Origin: Pelagibacterium sediminicola
GTDB taxonomy: Bacteria; Pseudomonadota; Alphaproteobacteria; Rhizobiales; Devosiaceae
Direction: 5' to 3'
NCBI RefSeq assembly: GCF_003390885.1
Contig: NZ_QMEL01000008.1
Location: 62,001-126,000, forward strand
DNA: 64,000 nt
The notes beneath the pieces are model-generated. The model was not told where the DNA came from and did no database searches. It saw nothing but the letters and a program-made list of their open reading frames with translations. Of the stretch, positions 34,529 through 42,300 are shown piece after piece. A program made the translations under genes and the position numbers. Numbering within the stretch: the stretch's first letter is position 1; each line of letters starts with the position of its first letter.

Positions 34529-35173
34529 TCAACCGAAGCGCTTTCCATCAACTGTGAAGCTGTATTCGTTGGCAACGATGGCCTCATCGACCGCCTCATC
34601 CGAAGTCAGGTAGTCGTATTCGCGCTCAAGCTGGCGATAAAGCCAACGGGCGAGATCGCGCAATGCCTCCATGATGGTCTCCTCGGCATCGGCGGTCATG
34701 TCCTGCCAGGTCGGGCTGTCGCGGGTGACCGAGATCGCCATGCAGTATTCGTGATAGTATCGCCCCCGATGGGTCGCCTCGGCGGTCAACTGGTAGAAGT
34801 TGCGGCGTTGCGCCTGGTGCAGGGCATCCGCGATGCGGTGCAGCTCCACATCCTTCGGCGCATAGGTACGGATTTCCGCCGCCGTGCCTTTGCGATAGGA
34901 ATAGTGGCCTTCGAACGCGGCGCCATCGCCCTGCGACCAGAAGCCCGTAAACCAGATGCAAGGCTCTTGTCGCACGCCGCCGCCCATGAGGCGGACGGTG
35001 CGGCTCTTGATGCGGATGCCGAGGATGTCCGCGATCCGCCGGAAATCCTCATAGACGGCATCGTACCAATCGTAGTCGAAGCCGCCCTCGCGATACCAGG
35101 CGCGGGCATTGTCTTTCGCGGCTTCGGAAAGCTCGTCGAGCCGATAGACCGTGGTTTCGATGACGTCAGGCAT
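34529..35173 (-). CDS. Conserved ICE hypothetical protein, toxin-antitoxin-like
   Basis: A 214-residue soluble protein (TTVYRLDELSEAAKDNARAW; YYHEYCMAISVTRDSPTW; YDYLTSDEAVDEAIVANEYS) rich in acidic and aromatic residues. Similar proteins in conjugative elements are annotated as antitoxins of a stability system, but I see no DNA-binding motif and treat it as unknown. The ATG at 35173 overlaps the stop of the upstream gene by eight bases, so the two are probably one unit. Confidence 0.65.
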   Translation of the reverse strand: MPDVIETTVYRLDELSEAAKDNARAWYREGGFDYDWYDAVYEDFRRIADILGIRIKSRTVRLMGGGVRQEPCIWFTGFWSQGDGAAFEGHYSYRKGTAAEIRTYAPKDVELHRIADALHQAQRRNFYQLTAEATHRGRYYHEYCMAISVTRDSPTWQDMTADAEETIMEALRDLARWLYRQLEREYDYLTSDEAVDEAIVANEYSFTVDGKRFG

Positions 35174-35582
35174 TGGGGTCGCCCCCGTCCAGAACGGTGG
35201 AAAGCCAACCGTCGGTGTAGATCCAGTCCACCGTCTCGCCGGTGGCGAGGTCGAGGACATGCGCGCCGCCCCCGAACCCGTCGATTCTCGGACGTGAGCA
35301 GGTATTGGCGTATTGCATCCCCCATAGCCCGGTCAGGCCGAACGCGGCGGCACAGCGTTTGACGAACTGGATGACATGCTCGGGATCGCCGGTGCCGTCA
35401 TCGCGCATCCAGAGCTGGGTGCCGCCATGTTCGGGCTGGATCGAAAGCATGAAGCCGTCCGAGGGCGGATCTTCGGCGGCGTTTTCGCGCGCCAGCGCGT
35501 TGTAGAGATCAAGCGCGCGGGCGGCGTTCTCGGGGCTGCCCACGTCGAGCAGGCAGGAGAAATGGGTGAAGTAGTCGGCCAT
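35166..35582 (-). CDS. Hypothetical protein, ICE accessory
   Basis: A 138-residue protein (MADYFTHFSCLLDVGSPENA; LWMRDDGTGDPEHVIQFVKR) with no recognised catalytic motif. The acidic, tryptophan-containing sequence resembles several small orphan proteins of this region. It is preceded by a stem-loop at 35603-35625 and the leader word TTTCAGGAG shared with two other genes here. Confidence 0.65.
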   Translation of the reverse strand: MADYFTHFSCLLDVGSPENAARALDLYNALARENAAEDPPSDGFMLSIQPEHGGTQLWMRDDGTGDPEHVIQFVKRCAAAFGLTGLWGMQYANTCSRPRIDGFGGGAHVLDLATGETVDWIYTDGWLSTVLDGGDPNA

Positions 35583-35602
35583 GTCAGGCTCCTGAAACGA
35601 GA

Positions 35603-35625
35603 AGGCCCGGCGCGGGGCCGGGCCT
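35603..35625 (-). repeat. Leader hairpin, family B
   Basis: Perfect 9-bp arms AGGCCCGGC/GCCGGGCCT around a 5-base loop, followed on the coding strand by CGTTTCAGGAG and the start at 35582. The same arrangement with different loops occurs at 39007 and 39556. No T-run follows, so it is not a simple terminator. Confidence 0.6.
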
Positions 35626-35648
35626 AGTGGATGGAAAGGGGCGACAGG

Positions 35649-36206
35649 TCAGGCAGCTTGTGGCAGCCGCAGCAGATCGGCAGTCGTCTCGCGCCAGAAG
35701 GGATCGACCAGCCGCGCCTCGAGCAGGCTGGCGCGGTGGCGGAGATCACGAGCCGATACCGCATCGCCGCGCCCGGATGCCGTGAAGGCCATGCCCCGCA
35801 GACGGCTGGCCTCCGTGACGGTGCGGCGAGCCTCGGCGTCGGAGGCGACCGGATGCTGCCAGAGCACGATCCCGGCCCGGACCTCACCGGCAAGGACAAG
35901 GCCCAGTTCGTTGTCCTGAATGACCATGACGCGGGGGCGAAAGCGCAGCGCATCGCCCTGTCCAACGCGGAAATCACCGCGCGCAACGCGCTGGCTGGCG
36001 ATGATCAGCGCCTCTTCGGGGGATTGGCACTGGCCGATGACGAGCGTGCGGTCGAAGCCGCCGACGTCATCGCTTTCGTCATCGCTGGCGATACCGATGC
36101 AGGAGATGCGCAGCGGCAGCTTCTGGGCATGACGCAGCCGGGGCAGGATCTGTCGCGCGACAATTTCGCCGATCGAGGCGAAAGTGGTGTGGTGGGAAAG
36201 GCTCAT
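35649..36206 (-). CDS. Hypothetical protein, ICE accessory
   Basis: A 185-residue protein (MSLSHHTTFASIGEIVARQI; DRTLVIGQCQSPEEALIIAS; SRLRGMAFTASGRGDAVSAR). No known domain is recognised. Its leader at 36207-36270 belongs to the family A structures also found before the ParB-like and ArdC genes, indicating shared control. Confidence 0.65.
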   Translation of the reverse strand: MSLSHHTTFASIGEIVARQILPRLRHAQKLPLRISCIGIASDDESDDVGGFDRTLVIGQCQSPEEALIIASQRVARGDFRVGQGDALRFRPRVMVIQDNELGLVLAGEVRAGIVLWQHPVASDAEARRTVTEASRLRGMAFTASGRGDAVSARDLRHRASLLEARLVDPFWRETTADLLRLPQAA

Positions 36207-36216
36207 GGGGAATGCT

Positions 36217-36264
36217 CCGCGACGGACGGCGGAAGCCCCTCTCCCGCCTCACAATCCGTCACGG
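36217..36264 (-). promoter_or_regulatory. Structured leader, family A (copy 1)
   Basis: Coding-strand outer stem CCGTGACGGA/TCCGTCGCGG (36264-36255 with 36226-36217) encloses an inner stem GGCGG/CCGCC. The 3' arm runs into the GGAG Shine-Dalgarno of the gene at 36206. Relative to the other copies the terminal pair is A-U instead of G-C, a compensatory change. Confidence 0.7.
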
Positions 36265-36337
36265 CCAACCGGCCCGCACTCTTACTCTCCCGTCCCGACG
36301 GTGGATCGTCCCGCACCTCGGCGGGACGATCCGGCGA

Positions 36338-36706
36338 TCAGCACCAGGGCTCACGCCGCCCGGCCCAGGTTCTCGCCAGCCCTTCATCGACGAGAATATC
36401 GCCGACATCGCGGCCTTCGACGCGTATCGCCGCCAGGGTCCGGCCATAGCGGTCGGTCCCCTGACGCAGGATTTCGACCCGCCGACCTTGCAGGATTTCC
36501 GCCAGCCTGATCTTCGCTTGCCGGGCAAGGTCGGTTTCATGGATGCAGCGGCCCTCCATTTCGGGAGCGTCGATGTTGAATATCCGAACAGCTTCGGACT
36601 GCTGTCCCATACCCAGCCGGATCGAGTCACCGTCCCAGACGCGGATTTCCGCCGGTTCGCAGGAAGCCGTGCAGAGCAGGACGGAGATGACGATATGGCT
36701 GAGCAT
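36338..36706 (-). CDS. Thermonuclease-like (SNase fold) protein
   Basis: A 122-residue secreted-type protein: signal-like start MLSHIVISVLLCTASCEP, then the SNase motifs RVWDGDSIRLGMGQQSEAVR, IFNIDAPEMEGRC (Asp/Glu of the active site), DRYGRTLAAIRVEGRDVGDI and LVDEGLARTW. Small thermonuclease relatives are frequent on conjugative plasmids and ICEs. The Cys near residue 16 might make it a lipoprotein. Its role is unknown; nuclease activity is plausible from the conserved acidic residues. Confidence 0.85.
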   Translation of the reverse strand: MLSHIVISVLLCTASCEPAEIRVWDGDSIRLGMGQQSEAVRIFNIDAPEMEGRCIHETDLARQAKIRLAEILQGRRVEILRQGTDRYGRTLAAIRVEGRDVGDILVDEGLARTWAGRREPWC

Positions 36707-36745
36707 GGCAAGAGGCTTTCATAAGGGGGAGGCTGACGCGACTGC

Positions 36746-37126
36746 TCAGACTTCTTCCTGAAGTCGGCCATTGACGCAATGCGGATCGACCTCCGCCTCG
36801 ATCCGCTGCGTCCGCCCCATCCAAGGCGCCGGGTGGATTGCCCGCGCCCAATCGGCGAAGGACGGGATACGGCCCAGATCCTCGCGGACATGCTGCTCCC
36901 CGACCCATCGGGCCGGGATCACCCTGCCGGTGGACAGGGTGATCGTCGCCCCGAAAATGGTCTCGGCCATGAAGATGCCCTCGGCATGGTGGCGAAGCGC
37001 GCGATGACGAAAATCGGCCAGGATCTCCTTGCTGGCATCGAACCAGCTATGGATGGGCAAGTAATCCTCGACCGTGCCGCCCCATTTCTTCACCGACGAG
37101 AGCGCATGATGATAGGGATGTGCCAT
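36746..37126 (-). CDS. DUF6915-family protein
   Basis: A 126-residue protein beginning MAHPYHHALSSVKKWGGTVE, with HRALRHHAEGIFMAETIFGA, GRVIPARWVGEQHVREDLGR and IPSFADWARAIHPAPWM. This matches the small DUF6915 proteins common in ICE accessory regions. It is histidine-rich at the start but has no proven function. The ATG at 37126 fits a GAGGGGG upstream; the gene starts ten bases after the DUF6878 gene ends. Confidence 0.8.
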   Translation of the reverse strand: MAHPYHHALSSVKKWGGTVEDYLPIHSWFDASKEILADFRHRALRHHAEGIFMAETIFGATITLSTGRVIPARWVGEQHVREDLGRIPSFADWARAIHPAPWMGRTQRIEAEVDPHCVNGRLQEEV

Positions 37127-37136
37127 TTCCGCCCCC

Positions 37137-37625
37137 TCAGAACTCGTGACTGTAGAATTCGGTGGCGGTGTAGCGCTCGTTGTAGTCGAGCGTGATGGTG
37201 CGCGCCGCCACATCGAAGCTGAACTCGCCATAGGCGCCATCATTGTTCTCCCAGCCGCCATGGGTTTCCGAGAGGAAGTCATAGGCGAGCTGTTCGATGG
37301 CCGCCTCAACGCCCATTGAGATTGCGGTCACCTTGTCGGTTCCCCATGCCACCGTGGCAATGGTGATCTCGCCCTGCGGCAGGTCCACGGTCCGGTCGTC
37401 CGATTGCGCGGTGATGTCCTCGATCTGGCCGCTGTCGCCAGAACCGTCGAAGGTGACGGTCACGAGAGTGATGCCTGCGGCGGCCAGCGCATCGAACAGC
37501 GCCGTCTTGTTGTCGGGACGGACCGCTTCAGCGCGACGGTTGCGCTCATCGCGCTCGGCGAAGAAGCGCGCGACGCTGGCGGCCATGTCGAATTCCGGCG
37601 TGGCTGGTTTGTCGGTATCGGTCAT
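37137..37625 (-). CDS. DUF6878-family protein
   Basis: A 162-residue acidic protein (DMAASVARFFAERDERNRRA; LPQGEITIATVAWGTDKVTA; FSFDVAARTITLDYNERYTA) of the DUF6878 type, typical of alphaproteobacterial conjugative elements. No catalytic motif is evident. The start at 37625 follows CTGGAGGATC on the coding strand. It pairs with the DUF6915 gene in one transcript. Confidence 0.78.
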   Translation of the reverse strand: MTDTDKPATPEFDMAASVARFFAERDERNRRAEAVRPDNKTALFDALAAAGITLVTVTFDGSGDSGQIEDITAQSDDRTVDLPQGEITIATVAWGTDKVTAISMGVEAAIEQLAYDFLSETHGGWENNDGAYGEFSFDVAARTITLDYNERYTATEFYSHEF

Positions 37626-37835
37626 TGGATGATCCTCCAGGAGAGCGGGATGATATGGCCCGGCGGCGCTCTCCTCTCCTTCCGCCAGGCTCGCCCCGAT
37701 CCCGGCCCAACTCTCCCTTTCCAGAGCCGAGGCGAGGCCTCGGCACCGCCGCTGGCGATGCGCAGCCTGCGCATGGCACAAGGCCCGGCTGCGCCTGACG
37801 CGGGCCGGGCCGTCGGGCGGAGGCGCTTTCGCGCC

Positions 37836-38000
37836 TCAGCCGAAGGGATCGAGTTCGAGCTTCACCATCTCTTCGTCGCCGTCGAACTCGTCGGCGGGCA
37901 TGGCGCCGTGGGTGCCGTCCCCGGCCTGGAACACGACGATCACGACCATCAGCGTGGTGGCGAGGCTGGCGGCGAAAGCGGTGGCATCTGCGTAGGACAT
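37836..38000 (-). CDS. Small membrane-anchored hypothetical protein
   Basis: A 54-residue protein with one hydrophobic segment (ASLATTLMVVIVVFQAGDGT) and an acidic tail ending EEMVKLELDPFG. No family is recognised. A degraded inverted copy of the same sequence lies at 38238-38363 on the + strand, including a 23-bp identical block. Confidence 0.55.
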   Translation of the reverse strand: MSYADATAFAASLATTLMVVIVVFQAGDGTHGAMPADEFDGDEEMVKLELDPFG

Positions 38001-38424
38001 GGGTTCCGGCTCCTGTCTTTGGAGGCGGGGGACCATCCCCCGCGCGACAGGCGCCCGAAGTGTCTGACCGGATCTGCAATCACCCTCGGGCGTTCGGATT
38101 CTTTCCGAATCCCCGAGGGCGGCACGCGCGCGTAAGCCGACCCCACCGGGGTTGAATGCAAAGAGACGGTCGGACCAAGGTTAGCGAATGGAAGCGGGGG
38201 ATGGTGCTTTGCGTCGAGCCGGTGCCGGAAACCCGTCGCAGATGCTTTGCTGCGCCAGCCTCGTTGCCGGCGGATATTCAGGGTGTGTTTCAGGCCGGGG
38301 ACGGAACCCGTTGCCCCCACAACACCAAGGAGTTGGCGCAATGGTGAAGCTCGAACTCGATCCATCGCTGCTTGTGCAGCGATACCCGATAGCCCCGTGT
38401 GCAAGGTTCGGCTTTCAGGGCCGG
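38001..38424 (+). pseudogene. Intergenic region with degraded inverted copy of the small 37836 gene
   Basis: No intact gene lies in this 424-base gap. At 38238-38363 on the + strand the words GCAGATGC, CGCCAGCCTCG, CAGGCCGGGGACGG (38291-38304) and a 23-bp block starting ATGGTGAAGCTCG (38341-38363) appear in the same order as in the - strand gene at 37836-38000. The frame is broken between the second and third block. It is an inverted, decayed duplicate. Confidence 0.6.
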
Positions 38425-38721
38425 TCAGTCCCAGAACCCATCGGCGATTTCGCGGGCGATCATGGCGCGGGCCTTCATCATCACATCGTCGCCGGAGGTG
38501 TCGATATGACCGAAAAAGCGCGTCCGGGCGCCATGGGCCGTCCAGTCGGCATAGCGGCAGTATTCGCGGGCATCGAGCCGGAAGGCGCGCATGTCCTCGG
38601 CCCAATGCGGTTTCGGTTCCACGATGACGGTGACGCCGTTGCGGGTTTCCTCCCAGGGAAGCGAGCGCTCCGATGGCGGATTGCGGCGGTCATCGGCGAA
38701 GATTTCATCGACCGTCATCAT
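38425..38721 (-). CDS. Hypothetical protein, ICE accessory
   Basis: A 98-residue protein (MTVDEIFADDRRNPPSERSL; GVTVIVEPKPHWAEDMRAFR; MMKARAMIAREIADGFWD). It overlaps the next upstream gene by four bases (ATGA), so the two are translationally coupled. I recognise no domain. Confidence 0.65.
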   Translation of the reverse strand: MMTVDEIFADDRRNPPSERSLPWEETRNGVTVIVEPKPHWAEDMRAFRLDAREYCRYADWTAHGARTRFFGHIDTSGDDVMMKARAMIAREIADGFWD

Positions 38722-38984
38722 GATGCGCCCCCATCTTCGGCCTTCTCGACAAAGCCGGCAGGATCGTCGGGATCCGGCGGCAGATAGGCGTCATAGGGGT
38801 TGCCGCTTGCGAGATGGCCGAACGGCGTGAAGACGTAATCACCCTCGTCGCGGCCGACCGCGCACAGGACATAGCGTGTCTCACGGGTCGCGGCGTCGAG
38901 GCATTCCATAAGGGCGAGATTGCCGTCATCGGCAGCACGAAGCAGAGTGTCGAAGTTCGTTCGAACGGGATCGGGAATGGCCAT
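38718..38984 (-). CDS. DUF6117-like protein
   Basis: An 88-residue protein (MAIPDPVRTNFDTLLRAADD; RYVLCAVGRDEGDYVFTPFG; GNPYDAYLPPDP) matching small DUF6117 proteins of conjugative elements. Function unknown. The ATG at 38984 follows the TTTCAGGAG leader and hairpin B; the longer frame to 39059 lies across that hairpin and is rejected. Confidence 0.75.
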   Translation of the reverse strand: MAIPDPVRTNFDTLLRAADDGNLALMECLDAATRETRYVLCAVGRDEGDYVFTPFGHLASGNPYDAYLPPDPDDPAGFVEKAEDGGAS

Positions 38985-39006
38985 TGTGTTCTCCTGAAAC
39001 GAAGAA

Positions 39007-39033
39007 GGCCCGCCGTCACGGGACAAGCGGGCC
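39007..39033 (-). repeat. Leader hairpin, family B
   Basis: Arms GGCCCGC/GCGGGCC around a 13-base loop, then TTCTTCGTTTCAGGAG before the start at 38984. Same design as 35603 and 39556, with a different stem end and loop. Confidence 0.55.
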
Positions 39034-39055
39034 GGATGAACGGGATCGGCGAACG

Positions 39056-39532
39056 TCACGCGGCAGCTCGACCCTCGACGGCGTCGGCGCCTGCCTCGTC
39101 GGCGGTGATCTCCTCGAGGCGCGCGCGGGTGTAGCCGTTCCTGGCTAGCCAGAGTTCGGCCGCCTCTTGGTTCTCCGCGAGGTGCAGCAATTCGACGTTC
39201 TCTCCGACATCCTGCACAACGCGGACTTGACCGATCTTCGGGCGTTCGATCACCCGGAAGCTCAGATCGCTGTCGATGCCGTAGCTGCGCATGACGGTGA
39301 TAAGAATGATGCCGCCTTCGCCGAAATCGCCTTCATGCAGGGTGAAGGACGGCGTGGTCGTGTAGGTCGGGCGCTCGCGGCCCGGTTCCTTGCGCACGAG
39401 ACGACCGGCCCCGTTGCGGGATTTCCACGCGGCGAGCTTCTTGGTGAAACGTGCGGGCGGTTTCGGCTGGCCGTCGCTATAGGCCACGAGCGAGCCGAGA
39501 GGCGCAATGTCGAAAATGAGGGAAGCGGACAT
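39056..39532 (-). CDS. Hypothetical protein, ICE accessory
   Basis: A 158-residue protein (SASLIFDIAPLGSLVAYSDG; PKPPARFTKKLAAWKSRNGA; FTLHEGDFGEGGIILITVMR). Similar small proteins with an Asp/Glu-rich C-terminus accompany ParB-like genes in ICEs, but I do not recognise a domain. Leader hairpin B at 39556-39576 precedes it. Confidence 0.65.
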   Translation of the reverse strand: MSASLIFDIAPLGSLVAYSDGQPKPPARFTKKLAAWKSRNGAGRLVRKEPGRERPTYTTTPSFTLHEGDFGEGGIILITVMRSYGIDSDLSFRVIERPKIGQVRVVQDVGENVELLHLAENQEAAELWLARNGYTRARLEEITADEAGADAVEGRAAA

Positions 39533-39555
39533 GATCTTGCTCCTGAAACGAAAGC

Positions 39556-39576
39556 GGCCCGGCGAGATGCCGGGCC
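39556..39576 (-). repeat. Leader hairpin, family B
   Basis: Perfect 8-bp arms GGCCCGGC/GCCGGGCC with loop ATCTC on the coding strand, followed by CGTTTCAGGAGC and the start at 39532. It shares the flank CTTCCATC with the copy at 35603. Confidence 0.6.
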
Positions 39577-39630
39577 TTCAGATGGAAGGGATGGAATGCG
39601 GGGCGGCGGAGGCCGCCCCGCTGCTGCGCG

Positions 39631-41781
39631 TCACTCGGCGGCGACGAGGGCCTCTGGATCGTCGGCGGCCTCGGCCGTGTCCTCATGGCCACCGGCGAGG
39701 AAGTCGGGCAGCGCCACGCTGTCCTCGTCCTGATCGGTCGCGCCATCCACGGCCTGCGCCTCGATGGCGGGGCGCAGCGGCTCCGGCAGCCAGCCGGTAT
39801 CGGCCAGGAGCCGTTCGGCCTCCTTCGCCATATCGCCCTTCTTGAGATGCGCGATGAGATCGGCCGCGCGATCGCCGGCGCCCTCGCGCACCGCCTCGAT
39901 GATGCGGGTCTTGGTCACGCGACCCAGGTAGTTCTCGACCGTGGGCCTCCAGCCCGCTTCGACGAGATCGAGGCCGGTGGCCTGTGCCAGCCGTTCGGCC
40001 TCGGCCATGCGGCGGTCGAGACCGTGCTGCGAGATGCCATTCCCCGAATAGGGGTTGGGCCGCTCGTAAAGCGCGTTGACCCCGAAACTGACGCAATGCG
40101 CAAGCAGCGCCAGGCGGCTGGCATCGTCGAGACCGTCGATCCAGTCCCAGAGCCGGTCGTCATCACCGGAGGGAATGTCCCCCCGCCAGGCGTCCGCGCG
40201 CTCGTCGATCATCTTCGCGGCGGCGCTGTCAGCGAGCCCGGTCGCATCCGTGGGAAGATAGATGTGACGCACGGCGGCATAGAGGCTGGTTCCCGAGGTG
40301 GCGGTGCGCTCGAAAGTATCGAGAACCAGCTTGTGCAGCAGCGCCGTCATGGCGACGCGCGGATTCTCGGCAAGCGCATTGCGCAGCGCCAGCGTCCGCC
40401 AGGCGGTCAGGTCGGTCACGAGTCGCTCGGGCAACGGCTTGACGGCATCGTCCTCCTCTTCATCGGCGTCCGGGACGGGCTCGCCGCCGACGGTGATGAC
40501 CGCGCGCTGCACGGCATCGGGATCGGACGGGTCCGCACCCTCGGTGGCATCCTCGCCATCGACGGTCTCGGGTTGTTCGTCCTCGGAGCGGACGTAGCCG
40601 TTGCTGACGATCAACTCGCCATCGCGGCCGATGCTGACGAAGACACCGGCACGAGCGATGTCTTCCGGCGCGAAGGTGACAGGCCGATTCTCGAAGGCTT
40701 CCAGCTCGGCTTCGATTTCCCCGAGCCGCTGATCGACCTCATCGGGCAGCTCGTCGGCTTCGGCATACTGCGCTTCGAGTTCGTCATACTCGTCGCGCAG
40801 CGCCTCTCGGGTGGCGCGTTCCTCGTCGGTCAGTTCCTGGGTCACGCCGACCAGCCTGCGCAACCCGTTGGTGTGGCCGTAGGGCAGCTCGACCGCCGCG
40901 TCGATCCACTTCCAGCCCTGACCGGCGATCTCGTCGGCGACGGTGCGCAGCTTCTCGTCGACCAGCCGGTCGAGAAGCGTGACGTCCTGCAACCAGCCGC
41001 CGTTCTCCTCGGAGAAGAGGTCGCGCAGCACCGGGCCACCCGCCGCATCGTAAGCGTCAACGCCAATGAAGCGGGCGCGCTTGTCGGCGGCCGGAACCGT
41101 GGTCTCGGTCAGCATGTTGCGGATCTGCCAGGGTTCCTTCTGCCACGACGTGCTGATGCGCTCCCAGACCTGCTGCTGGCGCTCGTGGTCGGGGTTGACG
41201 GTGAAGGCTTCCAGCATCGCCAGCGTCATCTCGTTGCGCGCATAGGCGTCGTGCAGCGTCGGCGCGACGGTGGCGAGGCGAAGACGCTGCATGATGTAGC
41301 GCGGGGTGGTCCGCCATGCGTCGGCGATCTCCTCCTTCGACATGCCCATGTCGAACATCCGCTTGAACGCCTTGAACTGGTCGAGCGGATGCAGGGCGAG
41401 GCGCAGCAGGTTCTCGGCCAGCGAGTCGTCCACGGCCGAGGTCTTGGCGTCGGCCTTCTTGACGATGCAGGGCACGAGCCCTTGGGCCGGGAAGCGACCG
41501 GCCTCGACAAGGCGCGCGATGGACCTGTAGCGGCGGCCGCCGGCCGGGGTTTCGAACTCGCCGGTCTCATTGCCGTCCTCGTCGAGGATGGCGCGGACAT
41601 TGAGACCCTGCACGAGATCCTCGCGCCGGTCGATGTCATGGGTAAGTTCGTCCAGACCCGCCTCGACATCGGTCTCGCGGACATTGCTGTCCGACAGCCT
41701 GATGCGGTTGAACGGAATGTCGCGCGCCCGCGAAAAGACGATCATCGGGGCGACGGGCTTCTTCCTGGCAGCTTTGGCCAT
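39631..41781 (-). CDS. Large ParB/RepB/Spo0J-family protein
   Basis: A 716-residue protein with a ParB/Srx-type N-terminus: LSDSNVRETDVEAGLDELTH, GEFETPAGGRRYRSIARLVE, DDSLAENLLRLALHPLDQFK and a KorB-like HTH around MGMSKEEIADAWRTTPRYIM. The rest includes an acidic segment near 400-450 and a tryptophan-rich helical C-terminus. Long ParB-like proteins of this kind are typical of ICE accessory regions; a partition role with ParA or an anti-defence nuclease role are both possible. The ATG at 41781 follows a family A leader. Confidence 0.88.
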   Translation of the reverse strand: MAKAARKKPVAPMIVFSRARDIPFNRIRLSDSNVRETDVEAGLDELTHDIDRREDLVQGLNVRAILDEDGNETGEFETPAGGRRYRSIARLVEAGRFPAQGLVPCIVKKADAKTSAVDDSLAENLLRLALHPLDQFKAFKRMFDMGMSKEEIADAWRTTPRYIMQRLRLATVAPTLHDAYARNEMTLAMLEAFTVNPDHERQQQVWERISTSWQKEPWQIRNMLTETTVPAADKRARFIGVDAYDAAGGPVLRDLFSEENGGWLQDVTLLDRLVDEKLRTVADEIAGQGWKWIDAAVELPYGHTNGLRRLVGVTQELTDEERATREALRDEYDELEAQYAEADELPDEVDQRLGEIEAELEAFENRPVTFAPEDIARAGVFVSIGRDGELIVSNGYVRSEDEQPETVDGEDATEGADPSDPDAVQRAVITVGGEPVPDADEEEDDAVKPLPERLVTDLTAWRTLALRNALAENPRVAMTALLHKLVLDTFERTATSGTSLYAAVRHIYLPTDATGLADSAAAKMIDERADAWRGDIPSGDDDRLWDWIDGLDDASRLALLAHCVSFGVNALYERPNPYSGNGISQHGLDRRMAEAERLAQATGLDLVEAGWRPTVENYLGRVTKTRIIEAVREGAGDRAADLIAHLKKGDMAKEAERLLADTGWLPEPLRPAIEAQAVDGATDQDEDSVALPDFLAGGHEDTAEAADDPEALVAAE

Positions 41782-41791
41782 GGTGGTTTCT

Positions 41792-41839
41792 CCGCGACGG
41801 GCGGCCGGGAGCCTCTCTCTCGACCTCCAACCCGTCACG
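41792..41839 (-). promoter_or_regulatory. Structured leader, family A (copy 2)
   Basis: Outer stem CGTGACGGG/CCCGTCGCG (41839-41831 with 41801-41793) and inner stem GGAG/CTCC, with 29 bases between the outer arms. The Shine-Dalgarno GGAG overlaps the end of the 3' arm, ten bases before the ATG at 41781. Confidence 0.7.
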
Positions 41840-41904
41840 AAGCGAAGCGCCGCCCTCTTCCTCTGAAGAGCGCGACGCCAGGCCACAAAGCCGACAGCCG
41901 GAAA

Positions 41905-42300
41905 TCAGGAATCCTGGCTTTCCGTATCTGCGGATGTGCAGGTGAATGCCGCACCGGCGCGGTAGAGGGCTCGCTCCGCCGCACGGATGCTGCCGGCTTC
42001 CCGCGCAGCCTCCGCCCAGACCGAGATCGGGAAATCCCCGGTGAAGAGCAGATCCCGCTCGATCCCCATGCCGAAGGGCAATCGGACCCTGCGCAGCTCT
42101 TCCAGGCTCCACGAGCCAAGTTCGGGGTAGCCGATATCGGCCAGGCCGAACATGATGTCGCCGCCCGGATCCAGCTCAGTGGCGAGCCAGACGCCCGCGC
42201 CGAAGGGGTTGAAGAATTTCACGACGGGGATGTGATCCACATCACGTTGGCGACCATTGGCCAGAAGCCGGTCGCGCTGTGTTCCGGTCAAAAGGATCAT
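41905..42300 (-). CDS. DUF2958 domain-containing protein
   Basis: A 131-residue protein: MILLTGTQRDRLLANGRQRD, HIPVVKFFNPFGAGVWLATE, GDIMFGLADIGYPELGSWSL and MGIERDLLFTGDFPISVWAE give a clear DUF2958 match. These proteins are found next to ArdC in many conjugative elements. Function unknown. Start overlaps the ArdC stop (ATGA). Confidence 0.9.
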   Translation of the reverse strand: MILLTGTQRDRLLANGRQRDVDHIPVVKFFNPFGAGVWLATELDPGGDIMFGLADIGYPELGSWSLEELRRVRLPFGMGIERDLLFTGDFPISVWAEAAREAGSIRAAERALYRAGAAFTCTSADTESQDS

